Notes: a model not told the origin generated them from the sequence alone. Counted from the first letter of the stretch, positions 38,763-51,057 are shown. The stretch is DNA of 64,000 nucleotides from Corynebacterium sp. J010B-136 (GCF_002967075.1 NZ_PUGE01000007.1:62001-126000); one strand, 5' to 3'. Made by a program: numbers and translations.

Positions 38763-39530
38763 ATGGTGACTATCAATCGCGTTGCTGACCTCGAGGAGCT
38801 CATATCTTCCGCGGCGTTGAAATTCATTGACGTCGTCGCACAAGCACAGTCTCTTAATGGAGGTGTCCATGGCGATGGTATTGCGCGAGTTGTACTCACC
38901 GGCGGTGGCGCTGGCATTGGCATGCTCAAAGAACTACGCCGCCTAGACCAAGCAGCACGTGACCAAGGGGAAGATTTCCCTGCTTTGCGTATTGATTGGG
39001 AACGGATTCACATCTTCTTTGGCGATGAGCGCAACGTTCCGGTTAGTGACCCGGACTCCAATGAGGGCCAAGCACGCGAAGCGCTTCTTGACCACGTCGA
39101 TATCCCGAACCGCCACATCCACGGCTTTGATTTAGGCGCGATTTCTATGAGCTCAGCTGCCGATGCCTACGAAGAGGAACTGCGCGAATACGCACCCGAG
39201 GGCTTCGACCTTCATCTTCTGGGCATGGGTGGCGAAGGACATATCAATTCCCTTTTCCCGCATACTGATGCTGTGCGTGAACAGGAAGAATTTGTAGTCG
39301 CCGTGCACGATAGTCCGAAGCCGCCATCAGAGCGCCTGACGCTTACGCTTCCGGCCATCGCTAAAGCGCAGCATGTCTGGTTGCTCGTTGCGGGTGAAGA
39401 AAAAGCCGAGGCCGCAGCGCACGTGGCTGCTGGCTCCCCTGCCGAGGATTGGCCAGCCGCCGGTGCTCACGGCGCGGAGGAAACCATTCTCTTCCTCGCA
39501 GAAAACGCCGCTGGCAAACTGCCTAAATAA
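38763..39530 (+). CDS. pgl: 6-phosphogluconolactonase
   Basis: The 255-residue DevB-type lactonase hydrolyses the product of Zwf. The family regions VLTGGGAGIGMLKEL, HIFFGDERNVP, and DLHLLGMGGEGHINSLFP are clear. ATG 38763 and GTG 38766 are both possible; the AAAGGA ribosome site is about 14 nt away, longer than usual. It is last in its operon, closed by the terminator at 39552. Confidence 0.94.
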   Translation: MVTINRVADLEELISSAALKFIDVVAQAQSLNGGVHGDGIARVVLTGGGAGIGMLKELRRLDQAARDQGEDFPALRIDWERIHIFFGDERNVPVSDPDSNEGQAREALLDHVDIPNRHIHGFDLGAISMSSAADAYEEELREYAPEGFDLHLLGMGGEGHINSLFPHTDAVREQEEFVVAVHDSPKPPSERLTLTLPAIAKAQHVWLLVAGEEKAEAAAHVAAGSPAEDWPAAGAHGAEETILFLAENAAGKLPK

Positions 39531-39551
39531 AATGCGGTTCTAAAACGTCCA

Positions 39552-39590
39552 AAGCCCCGCTCAGAGTTACTCTGAGCGGGGCTTCGTGCT
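39552..39590. terminator. Bidirectional terminator between pgl and secG
   Basis: A perfect 15-bp stem, AAGCCCCGCTCAGAG (39552-39566) with its complement at 39570-39584, has a 3-nt TTA loop. It lies between the convergent pgl and secG genes. Confidence 0.85.
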
Positions 39591-39604
39591 TCCAGGAAAA
39601 AGCT

Positions 39605-39838
39605 TTAAGCGTAAGCCTGAATGAGGTTAAGGCCGACGATGCAGGCAAGCCAAATGATGACCATGACCACGGTGTAGCGGTCGAGGTTCTTTTCCACCAC
39701 GGTGGAACCAGAAAGGTTCGACTGAACGCCGCCACCGAAAAGGCTGGACAAGCCGCCGCCCTTGCCCTTGTGCAGCAAGACAAACACTGTCATCAAAATC
39801 GCGGCGATGACCAGTACGATTTGCAGAGTCAAAATCAT
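39605..39838 (-). CDS. secG: SecG, preprotein translocase subunit
   Basis: The 77-residue protein has two membrane helices (about 2-22 and 53-73) and the conserved cytosolic loop HKGKGGGLSSLFGGG between them. It assists SecYE in export. It lies at the end of the gap-pgk-tpi group. In C. glutamicum the ppc gene also lies in this group, but here secG is followed directly by the terminator and pgl. Confidence 0.93.
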   Translation of the reverse strand: MILTLQIVLVIAAILMTVFVLLHKGKGGGLSSLFGGGVQSNLSGSTVVEKNLDRYTVVMVIIWLACIVGLNLIQAYA

Positions 39839-39931
39839 TAATTAGCTACCTTGCATGTTGATATGAGATATTCGCTTCTGGCAATATTACACCATTGCCA
39901 TCCGCTTGCGTTGAGCACGGCCCTAAGGCCA

Positions 39932-40711
39932 CTAAACAGCGTTCGCAGCAGATGCCGCCAGCTTTGCGAATTCTTCACCGCTGAGCGAAGCGCCACCGAC
40001 CAAGCCACCGTCTACGTCTGGCTTTGATACAATTTCCGCGATGGTATCGGTCTTGACGGAGCCACCGTACAGAATACGTATGCCGGCAGCGACGTCGTCG
40101 CCAGCAAGTTCCTTGACCAACGCACGAATTGCTGCGCATACCTCTTGGGCATCGTCAGCTGAGGCAACCTTGCCGGTACCAATTGCCCATACTGGTTCAT
40201 AAGCAATAACGGTCTTCGCCAAAGCATCAGCATCCAGTCCAGCAAGCGACGCGCGGGTCTGCTCTACGACATAGTCGACGTGGGTGCCGGCTTCGCGAAT
40301 CTCCAACGGCTCACCAACACAGACAATCGGAGACATGCCGTTTTCCAACGCTGCGGCGGCCTTCTTAGCCACCAGTTCGTCGGATTCATTGTGGTACTCG
40401 CGGCGCTCGGAGTGGCCAACAACGACATAGGTGCAACCCAGTGCAGACAACATTGCGCCAGATACTTCACCGGTGTACGCGCCGGACTCGTGCTGCGAGA
40501 TATCTTGGGCACCATAGGTGAATTTCAGCTTGTCGCCTTCCACAAGCGTCTGGGCGGTGCGGATATCGGTGAAAGGCACCAGGAAGGAAACATCTACCTT
40601 TTCGTAGTATTCCTTTGGCAAAGTAAAGGCGAACTTTTGCAGCTCACCGATTGTTTGCTTGTGGTTAAGATTCATCTTCCAGTTGCCAGCAATAAGTGGG
40701 GTACGCGCCAT
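39932..40711 (-). CDS. tpi: Triose-phosphate isomerase
   Basis: The 259-residue TIM-barrel enzyme interconverts glyceraldehyde 3-phosphate and dihydroxyacetone phosphate. Lys12 (GNWKMN), the His in VVGHSERR and the Glu in [11 protein letters not shown] form the active site. ATG 40711 has AAAGGA 10 nt upstream and is preferred to GTG 40720. It follows pgk by 42 nt. Confidence 0.96.
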   Translation of the reverse strand: MARTPLIAGNWKMNLNHKQTIGELQKFAFTLPKEYYEKVDVSFLVPFTDIRTAQTLVEGDKLKFTYGAQDISQHESGAYTGEVSGAMLSALGCTYVVVGHSERREYHNESDELVAKKAAAALENGMSPIVCVGEPLEIREAGTHVDYVVEQTRASLAGLDADALAKTVIAYEPVWAIGTGKVASADDAQEVCAAIRALVKELAGDDVAAGIRILYGGSVKTDTIAEIVSKPDVDGGLVGGASLSGEEFAKLAASAANAV

Positions 40712-40753
40712 TTGGCACACATCCTTTCAAAAAGTAGCGGAAAATACCGCGAT

Positions 40754-41971
40754 TTAGGACTCAAGAACCTCGACGCCTGGCAGGGTCTTGCCCTCCAGGA
40801 ATTCCAAGGATGCGCCGCCACCGGTGGAGATGTGGCTAAAGCCAGCTTCATCCAAACCGAGGGTGCGCACTGATGCAGCGGAGTCGCCGCCGCCGACGAC
40901 GGTAAAGGAACCATTGTTGGCGGTTGCATCAATAATGGCCTGCGCAACACCAGCGGTGCCCTGCGCAAACGCTTCCATTTCAAATACACCCATTGGGCCA
41001 TTCCAGAACACAGTCTTGGACGAAGCCAGAACCTCAGCGAATGCCTCGACCGACTTTGGTCCGATATCCAACGACATCCAGCCCTCAGGAATGCCGTCTA
41101 GTTCGACGACCTTGTTGTCTGCATCGGCCGCAAACTCGGAAGCCGCAACGAGGTCAACTGGTAGTACAAGCTTATCGCCAAAGCGCTCCAGCAAGGACTT
41201 GCAGTTATCAATCTGGTCTTCCTGCAGCAAAGACTTTTGGACGTTGTAGCCCTGCGCCGCCAACATCGTGTAGCACATGCCACCACCGATGATGACCTTG
41301 TCAGCCTTATCAGCCAGGGCTTCGATAACGCCCAGCTTGTCAGAAACCTTCGCACCGCCGAGCACAACGACATAAGGATGCTCAGGATTCTGCGCAACCG
41401 TCGACAGCACCTCAAGCTCCGACTGCACCAGCTTGCCTGCATATGCCGGCAACAGCTTGGCAACATCGTAAACCGACGCCTGTGCACGGTGCACGACACC
41501 AAAGCCATCGGAAACAAATGCACCATCGTCAGCAGCCAGAGCAGCTAATTCTGCAGCAAACTCTGCGCGCTCTGACTCATCCTTGGAAGTCTCACGAGGA
41601 TCGAAGCGCACATTTTCAATGAGCATGACATCGCCTTCGCTTAAGCCATTAGCGCGCTCATGTGCATCTTCGCCTGTGACATCGCTAGCTAGTGCAACGA
41701 ACTGCCCCAGTGCCTCGCTGAGAGCCTCTGCGACTGGTGCCAGGGAGTACTTCTCGTTGACTTCTCCCTTTGGACGTCCCAGGTGAGCACTGAGGATTAC
41801 TTTCGCGCCGCCTTCGACCAAAGCTTCAATAGTCGGCAGGGAGGCATTGATGCGGCCCGGGTCGGTGATATTGCCGTCGTCATCGAGGGGAACATTAAAG
41901 TCAGAGCGAACCAGCACGTGGCGCCCATCGACGCCTTCTGCCAGCAAATCATCCAGGGACTTAAATGCCAT
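40754..41971 (-). CDS. pgk: Phosphoglycerate kinase
   Basis: The 405-residue two-lobed kinase makes ATP from 1,3-bisphosphoglycerate. It has [18 protein letters not shown], the hinge region, and the nucleotide-binding [14 protein letters not shown] 41971 has AAGGAG seven nucleotides upstream; the open frame extending to 42007 adds 12 unrelated residues. It is separated from gap by a terminator, so it probably has its own promoter or depends on read-through. Confidence 0.96.
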   Translation of the reverse strand: MAFKSLDDLLAEGVDGRHVLVRSDFNVPLDDDGNITDPGRINASLPTIEALVEGGAKVILSAHLGRPKGEVNEKYSLAPVAEALSEALGQFVALASDVTGEDAHERANGLSEGDVMLIENVRFDPRETSKDESERAEFAAELAALAADDGAFVSDGFGVVHRAQASVYDVAKLLPAYAGKLVQSELEVLSTVAQNPEHPYVVVLGGAKVSDKLGVIEALADKADKVIIGGGMCYTMLAAQGYNVQKSLLQEDQIDNCKSLLERFGDKLVLPVDLVAASEFAADADNKVVELDGIPEGWMSLDIGPKSVEAFAEVLASSKTVFWNGPMGVFEMEAFAQGTAGVAQAIIDATANNGSFTVVGGGDSAASVRTLGLDEAGFSHISTGGGASLEFLEGKTLPGVEVLES

Positions 41972-42034
41972 GTCAACTCCTTGTTTCTGTGCACGATTGG
42001 CACGCAATAGAAAAATTGTGTGAAAGCTTTACCT

Positions 42035-42073
42035 AAAACAATACCGACCCAGCCAGCTAAGGCGGGTCGGTAT
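42035..42073 (-). terminator. Intrinsic terminator between gap and pgk
   Basis: ATACCGACCC (42041-42050) pairs with GGGTCGGTAT (42064-42073), extended inward by GCC/GGC. On the minus strand it is followed by TGTTTTAGG. It lies 39 nt past the gap stop. Confidence 0.82.
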
Positions 42074-42111
42074 AGCTCATTTCAAGCACATGGAAATAAT
42101 ACCAGCAGGCT

Positions 42112-43412
<1,301 letters not shown>

Positions 43413-43447
43413 TAGAAAAACGGTGGCGATATCACACGCACACCGTT
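43413..43447 (-). terminator. Intrinsic terminator of whiA
   Basis: On the minus strand AACGGTG (43441-43447) pairs with CACCGTT (43419-43425), with an inner GCG/CGC pair, followed by TTTTTCTAAT. It lies about 30 nt beyond the whiA stop. Confidence 0.78.
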
Positions 43448-43477
43448 GCTATTTCTCAGCTTTATTCGCCGATTTTC

Positions 43478-44464
43478 CTACTCGTCAGCGTCGTAGGAAA
43501 GCTCGTTGATTGCTTCATTAGTATCAGGGATCCCTAGTTCTTGCGCCCGACGGTCCGCCATCGACAGCAAACGGCGGATACGTCCTGCAACAGCATCCTT
43601 GGTCATCTGCGGTTCAGCGAGTCGGCCTAGCTCTTCGAGCGATGCTTGTCGATGCTGCACTCGCAGCGTTCCAGCATCAGCCAAATGCTCAGGTACTTCA
43701 TCGCCGAGGATTTCCATCGCGCGTTCCACACGCGCCGCAGCAGTCACAGCAGCGCGAGCACTACGACGCAAGTTAGCATCATCGAAGTTCACCAGTCGGT
43801 TTTCGGAAGCGCGTGCTTCCCGACGGCGGCGTTTGTCTTCCCACTGCAGGCGGGTAACTTGCGCACCCATGCGTGTCAGCAGTGCACCAATGGCATCCCC
43901 ATCGCGAATGACCACGCGATCTGCACCACGAGTTTCTTTCGTCTTAGCGGAAATGCCGAGGCGACGCGCGCAACCAACAAGCGCCAGTGCAGCTTCCTGG
44001 CATGGACACACAACTTCCAGGGAAGAAGAACGTCCCGGTTCCGTCAGCGACCCTGCCGCCAAAAAGGCACCGCGCCACGCTGCTTCATTATCTGCAATCG
44101 AACCGGAGACCACCTGCGGTGGCAGGCCCACCACTGGATGGCCAGAACGTGTCACCAGACCCAATCGGCGGGTTAATTCCTTAGCACCTGCACCAATGCG
44201 CAACTGAATGCGCGATTTCTTTGTTGATCCTTGCGGTCCAACAATATGGCTTGAGACCTTAATATCGTAGAGATCTTGGATAGCGTTGATGAGCCGATCG
44301 GCAATCGCCTGGTCTTCTAATTCAATCTCATAAGCAAGCTGGCCATTGGAGGTGTGGAGCTGACCTGCAAAGCGAAGAATCGCTGCAACCTCGGCAGCAC
44401 GGGCGCTGGGACGGGTAGTCGTCGTCGCCGTAAGTTCCTTCTTGACGTCATCGGTCAATGCCAC
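43478..44464 (-). CDS. whiA: WhiA, sporulation/cell-division type DNA-binding regulator
   Basis: The 328-residue protein combines a degenerate LAGLIDADG-like domain (about 90-200) with a C-terminal helix-turn-helix ([26 protein letters not shown]). WhiA controls sporulation genes in Streptomyces and cell division in non-sporulating Gram-positives. GTG 44464 follows GGGAGA. The order rapZ-yvcK-whiA on one strand is widely conserved in Gram-positive bacteria. Confidence 0.94.
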   Translation of the reverse strand: MALTDDVKKELTATTTTRPSARAAEVAAILRFAGQLHTSNGQLAYEIELEDQAIADRLINAIQDLYDIKVSSHIVGPQGSTKKSRIQLRIGAGAKELTRRLGLVTRSGHPVVGLPPQVVSGSIADNEAAWRGAFLAAGSLTEPGRSSSLEVVCPCQEAALALVGCARRLGISAKTKETRGADRVVIRDGDAIGALLTRMGAQVTRLQWEDKRRRREARASENRLVNFDDANLRRSARAAVTAAARVERAMEILGDEVPEHLADAGTLRVQHRQASLEELGRLAEPQMTKDAVAGRIRRLLSMADRRAQELGIPDTNEAINELSYDADE

Positions 44465-44526
44465 TGTAGAAATCTCCCTGCCTTTTGAAAATACTCATCC
44501 GAGTCAGATTATTAACGATAGCGCAC

Positions 44527-44550
44527 CTGCCTGAGCCCATGCTCAGGCAG
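44527..44550 (-). other. Perfect hairpin between yvcK and whiA
   Basis: CTGCCTGAGC (44527-44536) pairs perfectly with GCTCAGGCAG (44541-44550) around CCAT. There is no T-run on the minus strand, so it is more likely an mRNA stability or attenuation element than a full terminator. Confidence 0.6.
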
Positions 44551-44560
44551 CTAACCGCAG

Positions 44561-45547
44561 TTAGCGTGCTGTGACCCACTCATCGTGCAAAGATCGAATG
44601 ACGCGCGCTAGTTTTGCCGGATCGTGGCGGTTGAGCTCTAATCCATCATTAGTAACCATACAGACATCATCAAAAACAACTTCCGCACCCAACTGCGCAG
44701 CCGCACGCTGGATATGGTTACGCTCACTGCCGCTTAGCTGCATATGACTATTGACCACGACGCGGTCAACGCGCAGCTTCGGTGCGTGTTGGGCGAGCAC
44801 GTGCAGGTGGCGCTCTACAGAGAAACCACTGGTCTCCCCTGGCTCTGCAGATAAGTTAAGAACCAGTACACGCAGTGCATTAGAACGTGAAATGGCATCA
44901 ACAATCTGTGGAACCAACACGTGTGGCAACACGGAAGAAAACCAGGATCCTGGCCCTAAGGTGATGATGTCCGCCTCGTTAAGAGCTTGCAGCGCCCGAG
45001 GGTTAGCTTGCGGGGCATCCGGCAAAAGATGCACGCGGCGTACTTGTCCAGGAGTTGTTGCAACTGCAACCTGTCCGCGTACTGGGCGCATGACACGGGG
45101 GTCATCGTCAAGCCCTGCGACTTCGGCTTCAATATTGAGCGGCTGATTAACCATCGGTAGCACGCGACCTCGGGAGCCCGTCAAGGCAGTCACCTGGTCC
45201 AGCGCTGCCTGCATATCACCTAGGACTTCAGCCAAACCCGCAATCAGCAAATTGCCCACCGCGTGGCCGGCAAGCGCACCAGTGCCACCAAAGCGGTGCT
45301 GCAATGTCATTGCCCACAGTTGGCCATTGTCATCTTCGGGGCTAAGAGCTGATAACGCCATGCGAAGGTCACCCGGCGGAATGATATCGAGCTCGCGGCG
45401 CAAGCGTCCCGAGGAACCCCCATCGTCTGCGACGGTGACGATGGCAGAAATATTGGTGGGATCGCATTGCCGAGCGGCAAGTAAGGTCTGGAACAGACCA
45501 TGCCCGCCGCCGAGACACGCGATATTAACGGAAGAAGTACTCAACAC
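44561..45547 (-). CDS. yvcK: YvcK/CofD-like UDP-sugar binding protein
   Basis: The 328-residue protein has the family start VNIACLGGGHG and VTVADDGGSSGRLRREL. YvcK (CuvA in mycobacteria) binds UDP-GlcNAc and is needed for normal cell-wall synthesis, notably on gluconeogenic carbon sources. GTG 45547 or TTG 45544 could start it: AAGGAG lies one or four nucleotides upstream, so TTG 45544 is slightly better. It stands between rapZ and whiA. Confidence 0.92.
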   Translation of the reverse strand: MLSTSSVNIACLGGGHGLFQTLLAARQCDPTNISAIVTVADDGGSSGRLRRELDIIPPGDLRMALSALSPEDDNGQLWAMTLQHRFGGTGALAGHAVGNLLIAGLAEVLGDMQAALDQVTALTGSRGRVLPMVNQPLNIEAEVAGLDDDPRVMRPVRGQVAVATTPGQVRRVHLLPDAPQANPRALQALNEADIITLGPGSWFSSVLPHVLVPQIVDAISRSNALRVLVLNLSAEPGETSGFSVERHLHVLAQHAPKLRVDRVVVNSHMQLSGSERNHIQRAAAQLGAEVVFDDVCMVTNDGLELNRHDPAKLARVIRSLHDEWVTAR

Positions 45548-45572
45548 ACTCCTTAGGGGATTTAAAGAGCTC

Positions 45573-45600
45573 TGCTTGCCTGAAACTTTCAGGACAAGCA
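45573..45600 (-). other. Hairpin between rapZ and yvcK
   Basis: TGCTTG-CCTGA (45573-45583) pairs with TCAGG-A-CAAGCA (45589-45600), an 11-bp stem with one bulge and a 5-nt loop. Transcript beyond it reads GAGCTCTTTAAA on the minus strand. It may attenuate or protect the rapZ-yvcK message. Confidence 0.6.
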
Positions 45601-45636
45601 GGCAAAAAAGAAAGATGTAAAAGAGCTTAGTGCACG

Positions 45637-46509
45637 TTAACCAGTATTGATGTCTCGGTGCAAAACGTTGACATCTAAGTCGGTGCGATGACGCAAGCGA
45701 CGCACGATCTCTTCAGATACCGCGACTGAGCGGTGGTGCCCACCGGTACATCCCACGCCGACGGTAATAAAATTCTTGCCCTCGTGGCGATATCCATCCA
45801 GCATGGATTCCAACATCACGAGGAAGTTCTCAATGAAAGGCTCAGCGGCATCTTGGCTTAACACGTAGTCAGAAACCGGTTCATCGGTTCCACGGAAGCC
45901 GCGCAATTCTGGAATCCAGTAGGGATTCGGCAAAAAGCGCACATCTACTATGAGGTCGGCATCGCGCGGTGAACCATTCTTGAACCCGAATGATTGCACG
46001 GTCACATGTTGTTGGTTGCCACTCATGGAGCCAAAGGAAGCTTCAATCGCGCGGCGCAGATCATGGACGGATAAAGAGGTCGTGTCAATGATGACATCTG
46101 CGGCATCGCGCACGTCTTCCATTGCCTCGCGTTCCCTGCTAATACCCATCTTTAGGGTGTCCCCTTTTTGCAAAGGGTGGGTGCGGCGCACGGAGTCAAA
46201 GCGGCGAATTAGAACATCATCGCGTGCATCTAAAAACAAGATAGTCGGCTTGACTTCAATATCTTCTAGGTCCGCAAGTATTTCTCCGAAAGAGCCGGGA
46301 AATACCCGCGAACGCGTATCAGTGACCACGGCCAAGGGCTTGACGGGTGGGTCATTATCCCGCCCTGCTTTGAACACCTCTGGGATTAGATGCGGCGGCA
46401 AATTGTGCGAGACATAGTAACCTTTGTCTTCTAAAACCTTTGATGCCGAGCTCAGACCGGCACCTGACATTCCAGTCAGCAAAATCGGTGGCATCTCATT
46501 GGTTGTCAT
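45637..46509 (-). CDS. rapZ: RapZ-type nucleotide-binding protein (YvcJ)
   Basis: The 290-residue protein has the RapZ layout: an N-terminal P-loop region, [30 protein letters not shown] and a C-terminal domain with [17 protein letters not shown]. The P-loop reads GMSGAGLSS; position 19 is Leu where canonical Walker A has Lys, in line with Arg at this site in mycobacterial relatives. RapZ is an RNase adaptor in E. coli, but the role in actinobacteria is not established. ATG 46509 lies 101 nt after uvrC. Confidence 0.9.
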   Translation of the reverse strand: MTTNEMPPILLTGMSGAGLSSASKVLEDKGYYVSHNLPPHLIPEVFKAGRDNDPPVKPLAVVTDTRSRVFPGSFGEILADLEDIEVKPTILFLDARDDVLIRRFDSVRRTHPLQKGDTLKMGISREREAMEDVRDAADVIIDTTSLSVHDLRRAIEASFGSMSGNQQHVTVQSFGFKNGSPRDADLIVDVRFLPNPYWIPELRGFRGTDEPVSDYVLSQDAAEPFIENFLVMLESMLDGYRHEGKNFITVGVGCTGGHHRSVAVSEEIVRRLRHRTDLDVNVLHRDINTG

Positions 46510-46610
46510 GCCCGCCAGTCTAACGTGAAATAGTTATCTCGGGAGAATAATAAAGCATTGTTGGGATTGTGATCTCAATTTTTCTTCCAGGTGCAACACC
46601 GCTACCGGTT

Positions 46611-48662
46611 TTAAGCATGCAGATGCTCAAAAATGGTTTCCGCCATCTTGGGGCCGATGCCCTTGACTTCGGCAATCTCTTCTTGGCTAGCTTCTTTGAG
46701 CTTCTTGACAGAGCCAAAGTGCTTGACCAAGTCTGTGCGCCTGGTTGGTCCCAGCCCAGGGATGGAGTCCAGCACAGAAGAACGCATGCGCTTGGAGCGT
46801 TGTTGGCGGTGATAGCTAATGGCAAAGCGGTGCGCCTCATCACGGATCTGCTGCAGCAAATACAAAGCCTGAGAATTGCGCGGCAAGATGACTGGCTCAT
46901 CGTCACCCGGGACCCAAATTTCTTCCAATCGCTTGGCTAATCCCACCAAGGTCACGTCGACGATGCCTAGTTCATCAAAGACCTTTTGAGCAGCAGCTAC
47001 CTGCGGGGCACCACCGTCAACGATAAAGAGTTGAGGTGGGTAGGCAAACTTTCGCGCCACATCCGTGGTTTCCTCGATGACATTTTCATCAGCAAAGTTC
47101 GATGCCTCGGCTTCTTCATCGGGAAGAGCCAATTTGTCTTCGTGGTGACGCTTAAAGCGGCGACGGGTGACTTCAGCGATAGAGCCAACGTCGTCAGAGC
47201 GACCATCGCCCGCGGCCTCTTTGATTCGGTAACGCCGGTAATCGGACTTGCGCGGCACGCCGTCTTCAAAAACAACTAGCGATGCCACAACGTCGGTGCC
47301 CTGGATATGGGAGATATCCGTACATTCAATACGCAGCGGCGCGGTTTCCATGCCCAGCGCATCTTGGATATCTTGCAGTGCCGCCGAACGCGCGGTCAGA
47401 TCGCCGACGCGCTTGAGCTTATGCTGGCGCAGCGCATCCTTCGCATTCTTTTCCACTGTTTCCATCAGCGCACGCTTATCACCGCGCTGCGGGACACGCA
47501 GATCCACTTGTGCACCACGCAGGTCTTCCAAAAGCTTGACTACCTCATCAGATTCTTCGGGCATGGTGTGCACGAGAATTTCACGCGGGATAACTTTGCC
47601 TTGCCGGGGCGTAGCGCGGGATTCTTGGTCTACTCCCCTACGCTGTAATGCAGCGTCTTCTTCGGCCTCAATCTTTTCGCGTTCAACAGCATCACCGTAG
47701 AACTGAATGAGGAAGTTTTGCATCAGCACAGCAAGAGCTGGATCGTCTTCGCCTTCGTCGACTTTCTCCAGTGGGGCTTGGTCGCCCATGCGCTCTACAA
47801 CCCAGCCGCGTTGGCCGCGGATACGTCCATCGCGCACGTGGAAAATCTGCACTGCGGCTTCCAGCTCATCGGTGTGAAAAGCGATGAGGTCCGCATCCGT
47901 CGAATCAGTGAAGACAACGGCTTGTTGCTCCATGATTTTATTAATGGCCTCAAGGTCATCGCGCAGGCGTGCCGCGCGTTCAAACTCTAATGCTTCCGAT
48001 GCTTCCTGCATCTGTGCCGTGAGCTGGCGTACCACCGGGCCGGTGTTGCCGTTCATAAACGAGACCAGCTGATTAACAGTTTCGCGGTGCTCGTCCTCGC
48101 TCACTCGCCCAATGCACGGCGCATTGCACTTGCCGATATAGCCCAATAGACACGGACGGCCAAGGCTTTCATGCCGGTTATAAACGCCTTTGGAGCACGT
48201 GCGCATGGGAAAGACTCGCGTGAGTAGATCCAAGGCTTCACGCACAGCCCACGCGTGAGAATAAGGGCCGAAGTAGCGCACGCCTTTACGGCGCGGACCG
48301 CGGTAGAAAAATGCTCGCGGAATGCGCTCGCCAACGGATACCGCCAGCATCGGATAAGTTTTATCGTCACGGTATTTGACGTTGAAGCGCGGATCGAATT
48401 TCTTAATCCACGTGTATTCCAGCGCAAGAGCTTCTACTTCGCTGGCAACAACCGTCCACTCGACGCTCGCCGCGGTTTGCACCATTTGGCGGGTGCGCGG
48501 GTGCAGCTGCGTGATGTCTTGGAAATAGTTCGAAAGCCGCGAGCGAAGGTTTTTCGCCTTCCCGACATATACAACGCGCTTATTTTCATCGCGGAATTTA
48601 TATACGCCTGGATCTGTCGGGATGGTTCCAGGAGCGGGCCGATAAGTGCTTGGATCTGCCAC
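46611..48662 (-). CDS. uvrC: UvrC, excinuclease subunit C
   Basis: The 683-residue nucleotide-excision repair nuclease has an N-terminal GIY-YIG domain (GVYKF...[14 protein letters not shown], about 18-95) and four Cys (for example [15 protein letters not shown]). A UVR motif lies near residues 205-245, followed by the RNase H-like second nuclease, and C-terminal tandem HhH motifs ([18 protein letters not shown]). GTG 48662 has GGGAAG 9 nt upstream; TTG 48671 would overlap it. It incises DNA on both sides of a lesion with UvrB. Confidence 0.95.
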   Translation of the reverse strand: MADPSTYRPAPGTIPTDPGVYKFRDENKRVVYVGKAKNLRSRLSNYFQDITQLHPRTRQMVQTAASVEWTVVASEVEALALEYTWIKKFDPRFNVKYRDDKTYPMLAVSVGERIPRAFFYRGPRRKGVRYFGPYSHAWAVREALDLLTRVFPMRTCSKGVYNRHESLGRPCLLGYIGKCNAPCIGRVSEDEHRETVNQLVSFMNGNTGPVVRQLTAQMQEASEALEFERAARLRDDLEAINKIMEQQAVVFTDSTDADLIAFHTDELEAAVQIFHVRDGRIRGQRGWVVERMGDQAPLEKVDEGEDDPALAVLMQNFLIQFYGDAVEREKIEAEEDAALQRRGVDQESRATPRQGKVIPREILVHTMPEESDEVVKLLEDLRGAQVDLRVPQRGDKRALMETVEKNAKDALRQHKLKRVGDLTARSAALQDIQDALGMETAPLRIECTDISHIQGTDVVASLVVFEDGVPRKSDYRRYRIKEAAGDGRSDDVGSIAEVTRRRFKRHHEDKLALPDEEAEASNFADENVIEETTDVARKFAYPPQLFIVDGGAPQVAAAQKVFDELGIVDVTLVGLAKRLEEIWVPGDDEPVILPRNSQALYLLQQIRDEAHRFAISYHRQQRSKRMRSSVLDSIPGLGPTRRTDLVKHFGSVKKLKEASQEEIAEVKGIGPKMAETIFEHLHA

Positions 48663-48691
48663 GGTGGCCAACTTCCCTTCTTGTGTGCTGG

Positions 48692-49258
48692 TTAATCCAG
48701 CGGCATGTACTTCGCTTCTAGTTCGCGGAAGTTCCGGGTAGCAGCAATCGCTGCTTCTTTATCGCCGGATTGGATTGCCCAGACTGGCACGTATTCGAAA
48801 TTCGGCAATTCGATGCGCGCCATGCGTGAGCCTTCGGGGAAAGACATGCCGTAGATGACTTCCCACGGGTAAAAGCGCGTGCCGATGATGTTGCGGATCT
48901 CTACCCCATCAGAGTTAGCGCGCAGGCGTGGACGGTTGAAAGCCAGCCACGCGATGATCGATATGACAATACCGATGCCAGGGAAAGCTAGCTTATCGAT
49001 GAAAGTGATATACGCACCGGTGAATTCGATATCCAGCATGATGCCCATAAAAAGGTGCACGGGAATCACAATCGCGATGCACACCCACGCCACTTTGCGC
49101 AGAAATGGCGAGGAAATAGTCAACTCCCACGGCTTCGTGGAGGTCATAGCGAAGGGATCGGCGGTGGTATACGCCAAGATCTCTTCATCAGTTAGCTTCT
49201 TCTTCGGTTGGTAGTCGCCGGGGGCACCAGCCGTTGAGTCAGTCATGGAATTAGTCAT
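48692..49258 (-). CDS. PH-domain (bPH2-like) membrane protein
   Basis: The 188-residue protein has a polar N terminus, two membrane helices (about 72-95 and 100-120), and a C-terminal PH-like domain ([23 protein letters not shown]). It resembles the small PH-domain protein encoded between ribH and uvrC in C. glutamicum. It starts 3 nt after ribH; either of two ATGs (49258 or 49246) may be used. Function unknown. Confidence 0.78.
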   Translation of the reverse strand: MTNSMTDSTAGAPGDYQPKKKLTDEEILAYTTADPFAMTSTKPWELTISSPFLRKVAWVCIAIVIPVHLFMGIMLDIEFTGAYITFIDKLAFPGIGIVISIIAWLAFNRPRLRANSDGVEIRNIIGTRFYPWEVIYGMSFPEGSRMARIELPNFEYVPVWAIQSGDKEAAIAATRNFRELEAKYMPLD

Positions 49259-49261
49259 CTC

Positions 49262-49753
49262 CTACAGTCCGCGCTTGGATGCGCGTTCTTTGATATTACG
49301 CAATTGCAGCACAGTATCTAAAGCCGCTTGCATGGCTTCTACGCCCTTATCTTCGGCAGCACCTGGTGCACCTGAACGATCCACCGCTTGGTCGTGGGTG
49401 TTGACCGTCAACACGCCATTAGCAATCGGCTTGGAAGTATCCAGCGCAATTCGGGTTAGTCCCTGAGTAACGGAGTCACAGACATAATCAAAGTGCGGAG
49501 TGCCACCACGGATAACACAACCCAGTGCTACAACTGCGTCGTAGTGGCGTGCTGCTTCTTGTACCGCGACGGGAATCTCCAGTGCGCCGACGACGCGGAA
49601 ACCATCTGCTTCGGCGCCAAGTTGCTGTGCATGAGCAAGTGCTCGCTCATGGAGGCGGTCACAAATATCTGCGTTCCAGGTTGCGCTGATAACCGCGACG
49701 GAAATGCCGGTGGCATCAATCGTGGCGACTTCTGGTAGTCCTTCTTTGCTCAT
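49262..49753 (-). CDS. ribH: Lumazine synthase
   Basis: The 163-residue enzyme condenses the pyrimidine intermediate with dihydroxybutanone phosphate to form the riboflavin precursor. The motifs [14 protein letters not shown] and [16 protein letters not shown] are characteristic. ATG 49753 (MSKEGLP) is chosen since the 20 residues before it are unlike the family. It lies after ribAB in the riboflavin operon. Confidence 0.95.
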
Positions 49754-49785
49754 GTTCTTGCTTTCTTCGACGTTTTTCAGGGTTC

Positions 49786-51057
49786 TTACTTCGGTGCGTG
49801 CGCAGCGTCCCACCGCGCAACCTGCGGCAAATCGTGGTTCATGCGGTCACGCTTGGTGCGCAGGTAATCAATATTGTCTGCGTTTGGCTCTACTTCTACC
49901 GGAGTATGCGCGGACGCTTCTACCCCGAAACCGCGCAAGCCTTCGCCCTTGTGCGGATTATTGGTCAACAGGTTTGCTGACTTGATGCCCAGATCGCGCA
50001 GGATTTGCCCGGCGACTGAGTATTCACGGGCATCTTCCGGCAAGCCTTGCTCTAGGTTGGCATCGACAGTATCGAGGCCTGAATCTTGCAGGCTGTAGGC
50101 CTTAAGCTTTGCCAAAAGTCCAATGCCGCGGCCTTCGTGACCGCGCAAGTAAATGATGATTCCCTGGCCAGCCTCTTGGATAATCTCCATAGACTGGTGC
50201 AGCTGCTGGCCACAGTCGCAACGACGGGAATGGAAGACATCGCCGGTGAGGCACTCTGAGTGCACGCGGACAAAAACATCTTCGGCACCGTTGAGTTCTT
50301 CCACGCCACCTGCAATCAGTGCCACGTGCTCTTGGCCGTCGATCTCGTGCTTGTAGCCCAGTGCGGTAAAAGAACCGAAGTCCGTTGGCAACTGGGTTTC
50401 GACCGTGCGAAGTACCTGAGTCTCATTGTGACGGCGCCATTGGATGAGCTGCTCGATGGAGATCATCTTCAAGTCATGCTCATCAGAAAAGCGACGCAGC
50501 TCTTCGGAACGAGCCATCGTGGTCGGGTCTTCTTCAGAGACGATTTCACACAAAACACCCGCTGGACGCAGGCCCGCCAAGCGAGCCAAGTCGATGGCGG
50601 CTTCCGTGTGCCCATCACGCTCAAGCACACCATTAGGACGCGCAGCCAGCGGAACCACATGCCCTGGACGGGTAAAGTCATCCACCACGCTCATAGGGTC
50701 TGCGAGACGCAGCATAGTTTCTGCGCGGCTAGTGGCGGAAATACCGGTGGTGCCTGTATTTGCATCAACCGTGACGGTATACGCAGTACCGCGCACGTCT
50801 TCATTTCTGCCCATCATCGGTGGCAGGTTCAAGCGCTTGCAGTCTTCAGGCAGCAAAGGCACGCAAATATAACCCGAGGAATAGCGCACCATAAAAGCTA
50901 CGAGCTCAGGTGTTGCAAGCTCCGCGGCGAAAATCAGGTCACCCTCATTCTCACGATCCTCGTTGTCAACTACAACTACTGCCTTGCCGGCAGCGATATC
51001 CGCAATCGCCTCCTCGATGGAGTCCAGACGAACTGCGCTATTTAAAGGTGCGTTCAT
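49786..51057 (-). CDS. ribAB: Bifunctional 3,4-dihydroxybutanone phosphate synthase / GTP cyclohydrolase II
   Basis: The 423-residue fusion makes two riboflavin precursors. The N-terminal half (about 1-205) has [16 protein letters not shown] and [10 protein letters not shown] of the RibB domain. The C-terminal half has the zinc-binding [18 protein letters not shown] and [14 protein letters not shown] of the GTP cyclohydrolase II domain. ATG 51057 lies 27 nt after ribE. Confidence 0.96.

Noticed and set aside
46520-46906. Small frames over the uvrC 3' end and spacer
   Set aside because: They overlap uvrC out of phase and have no support.
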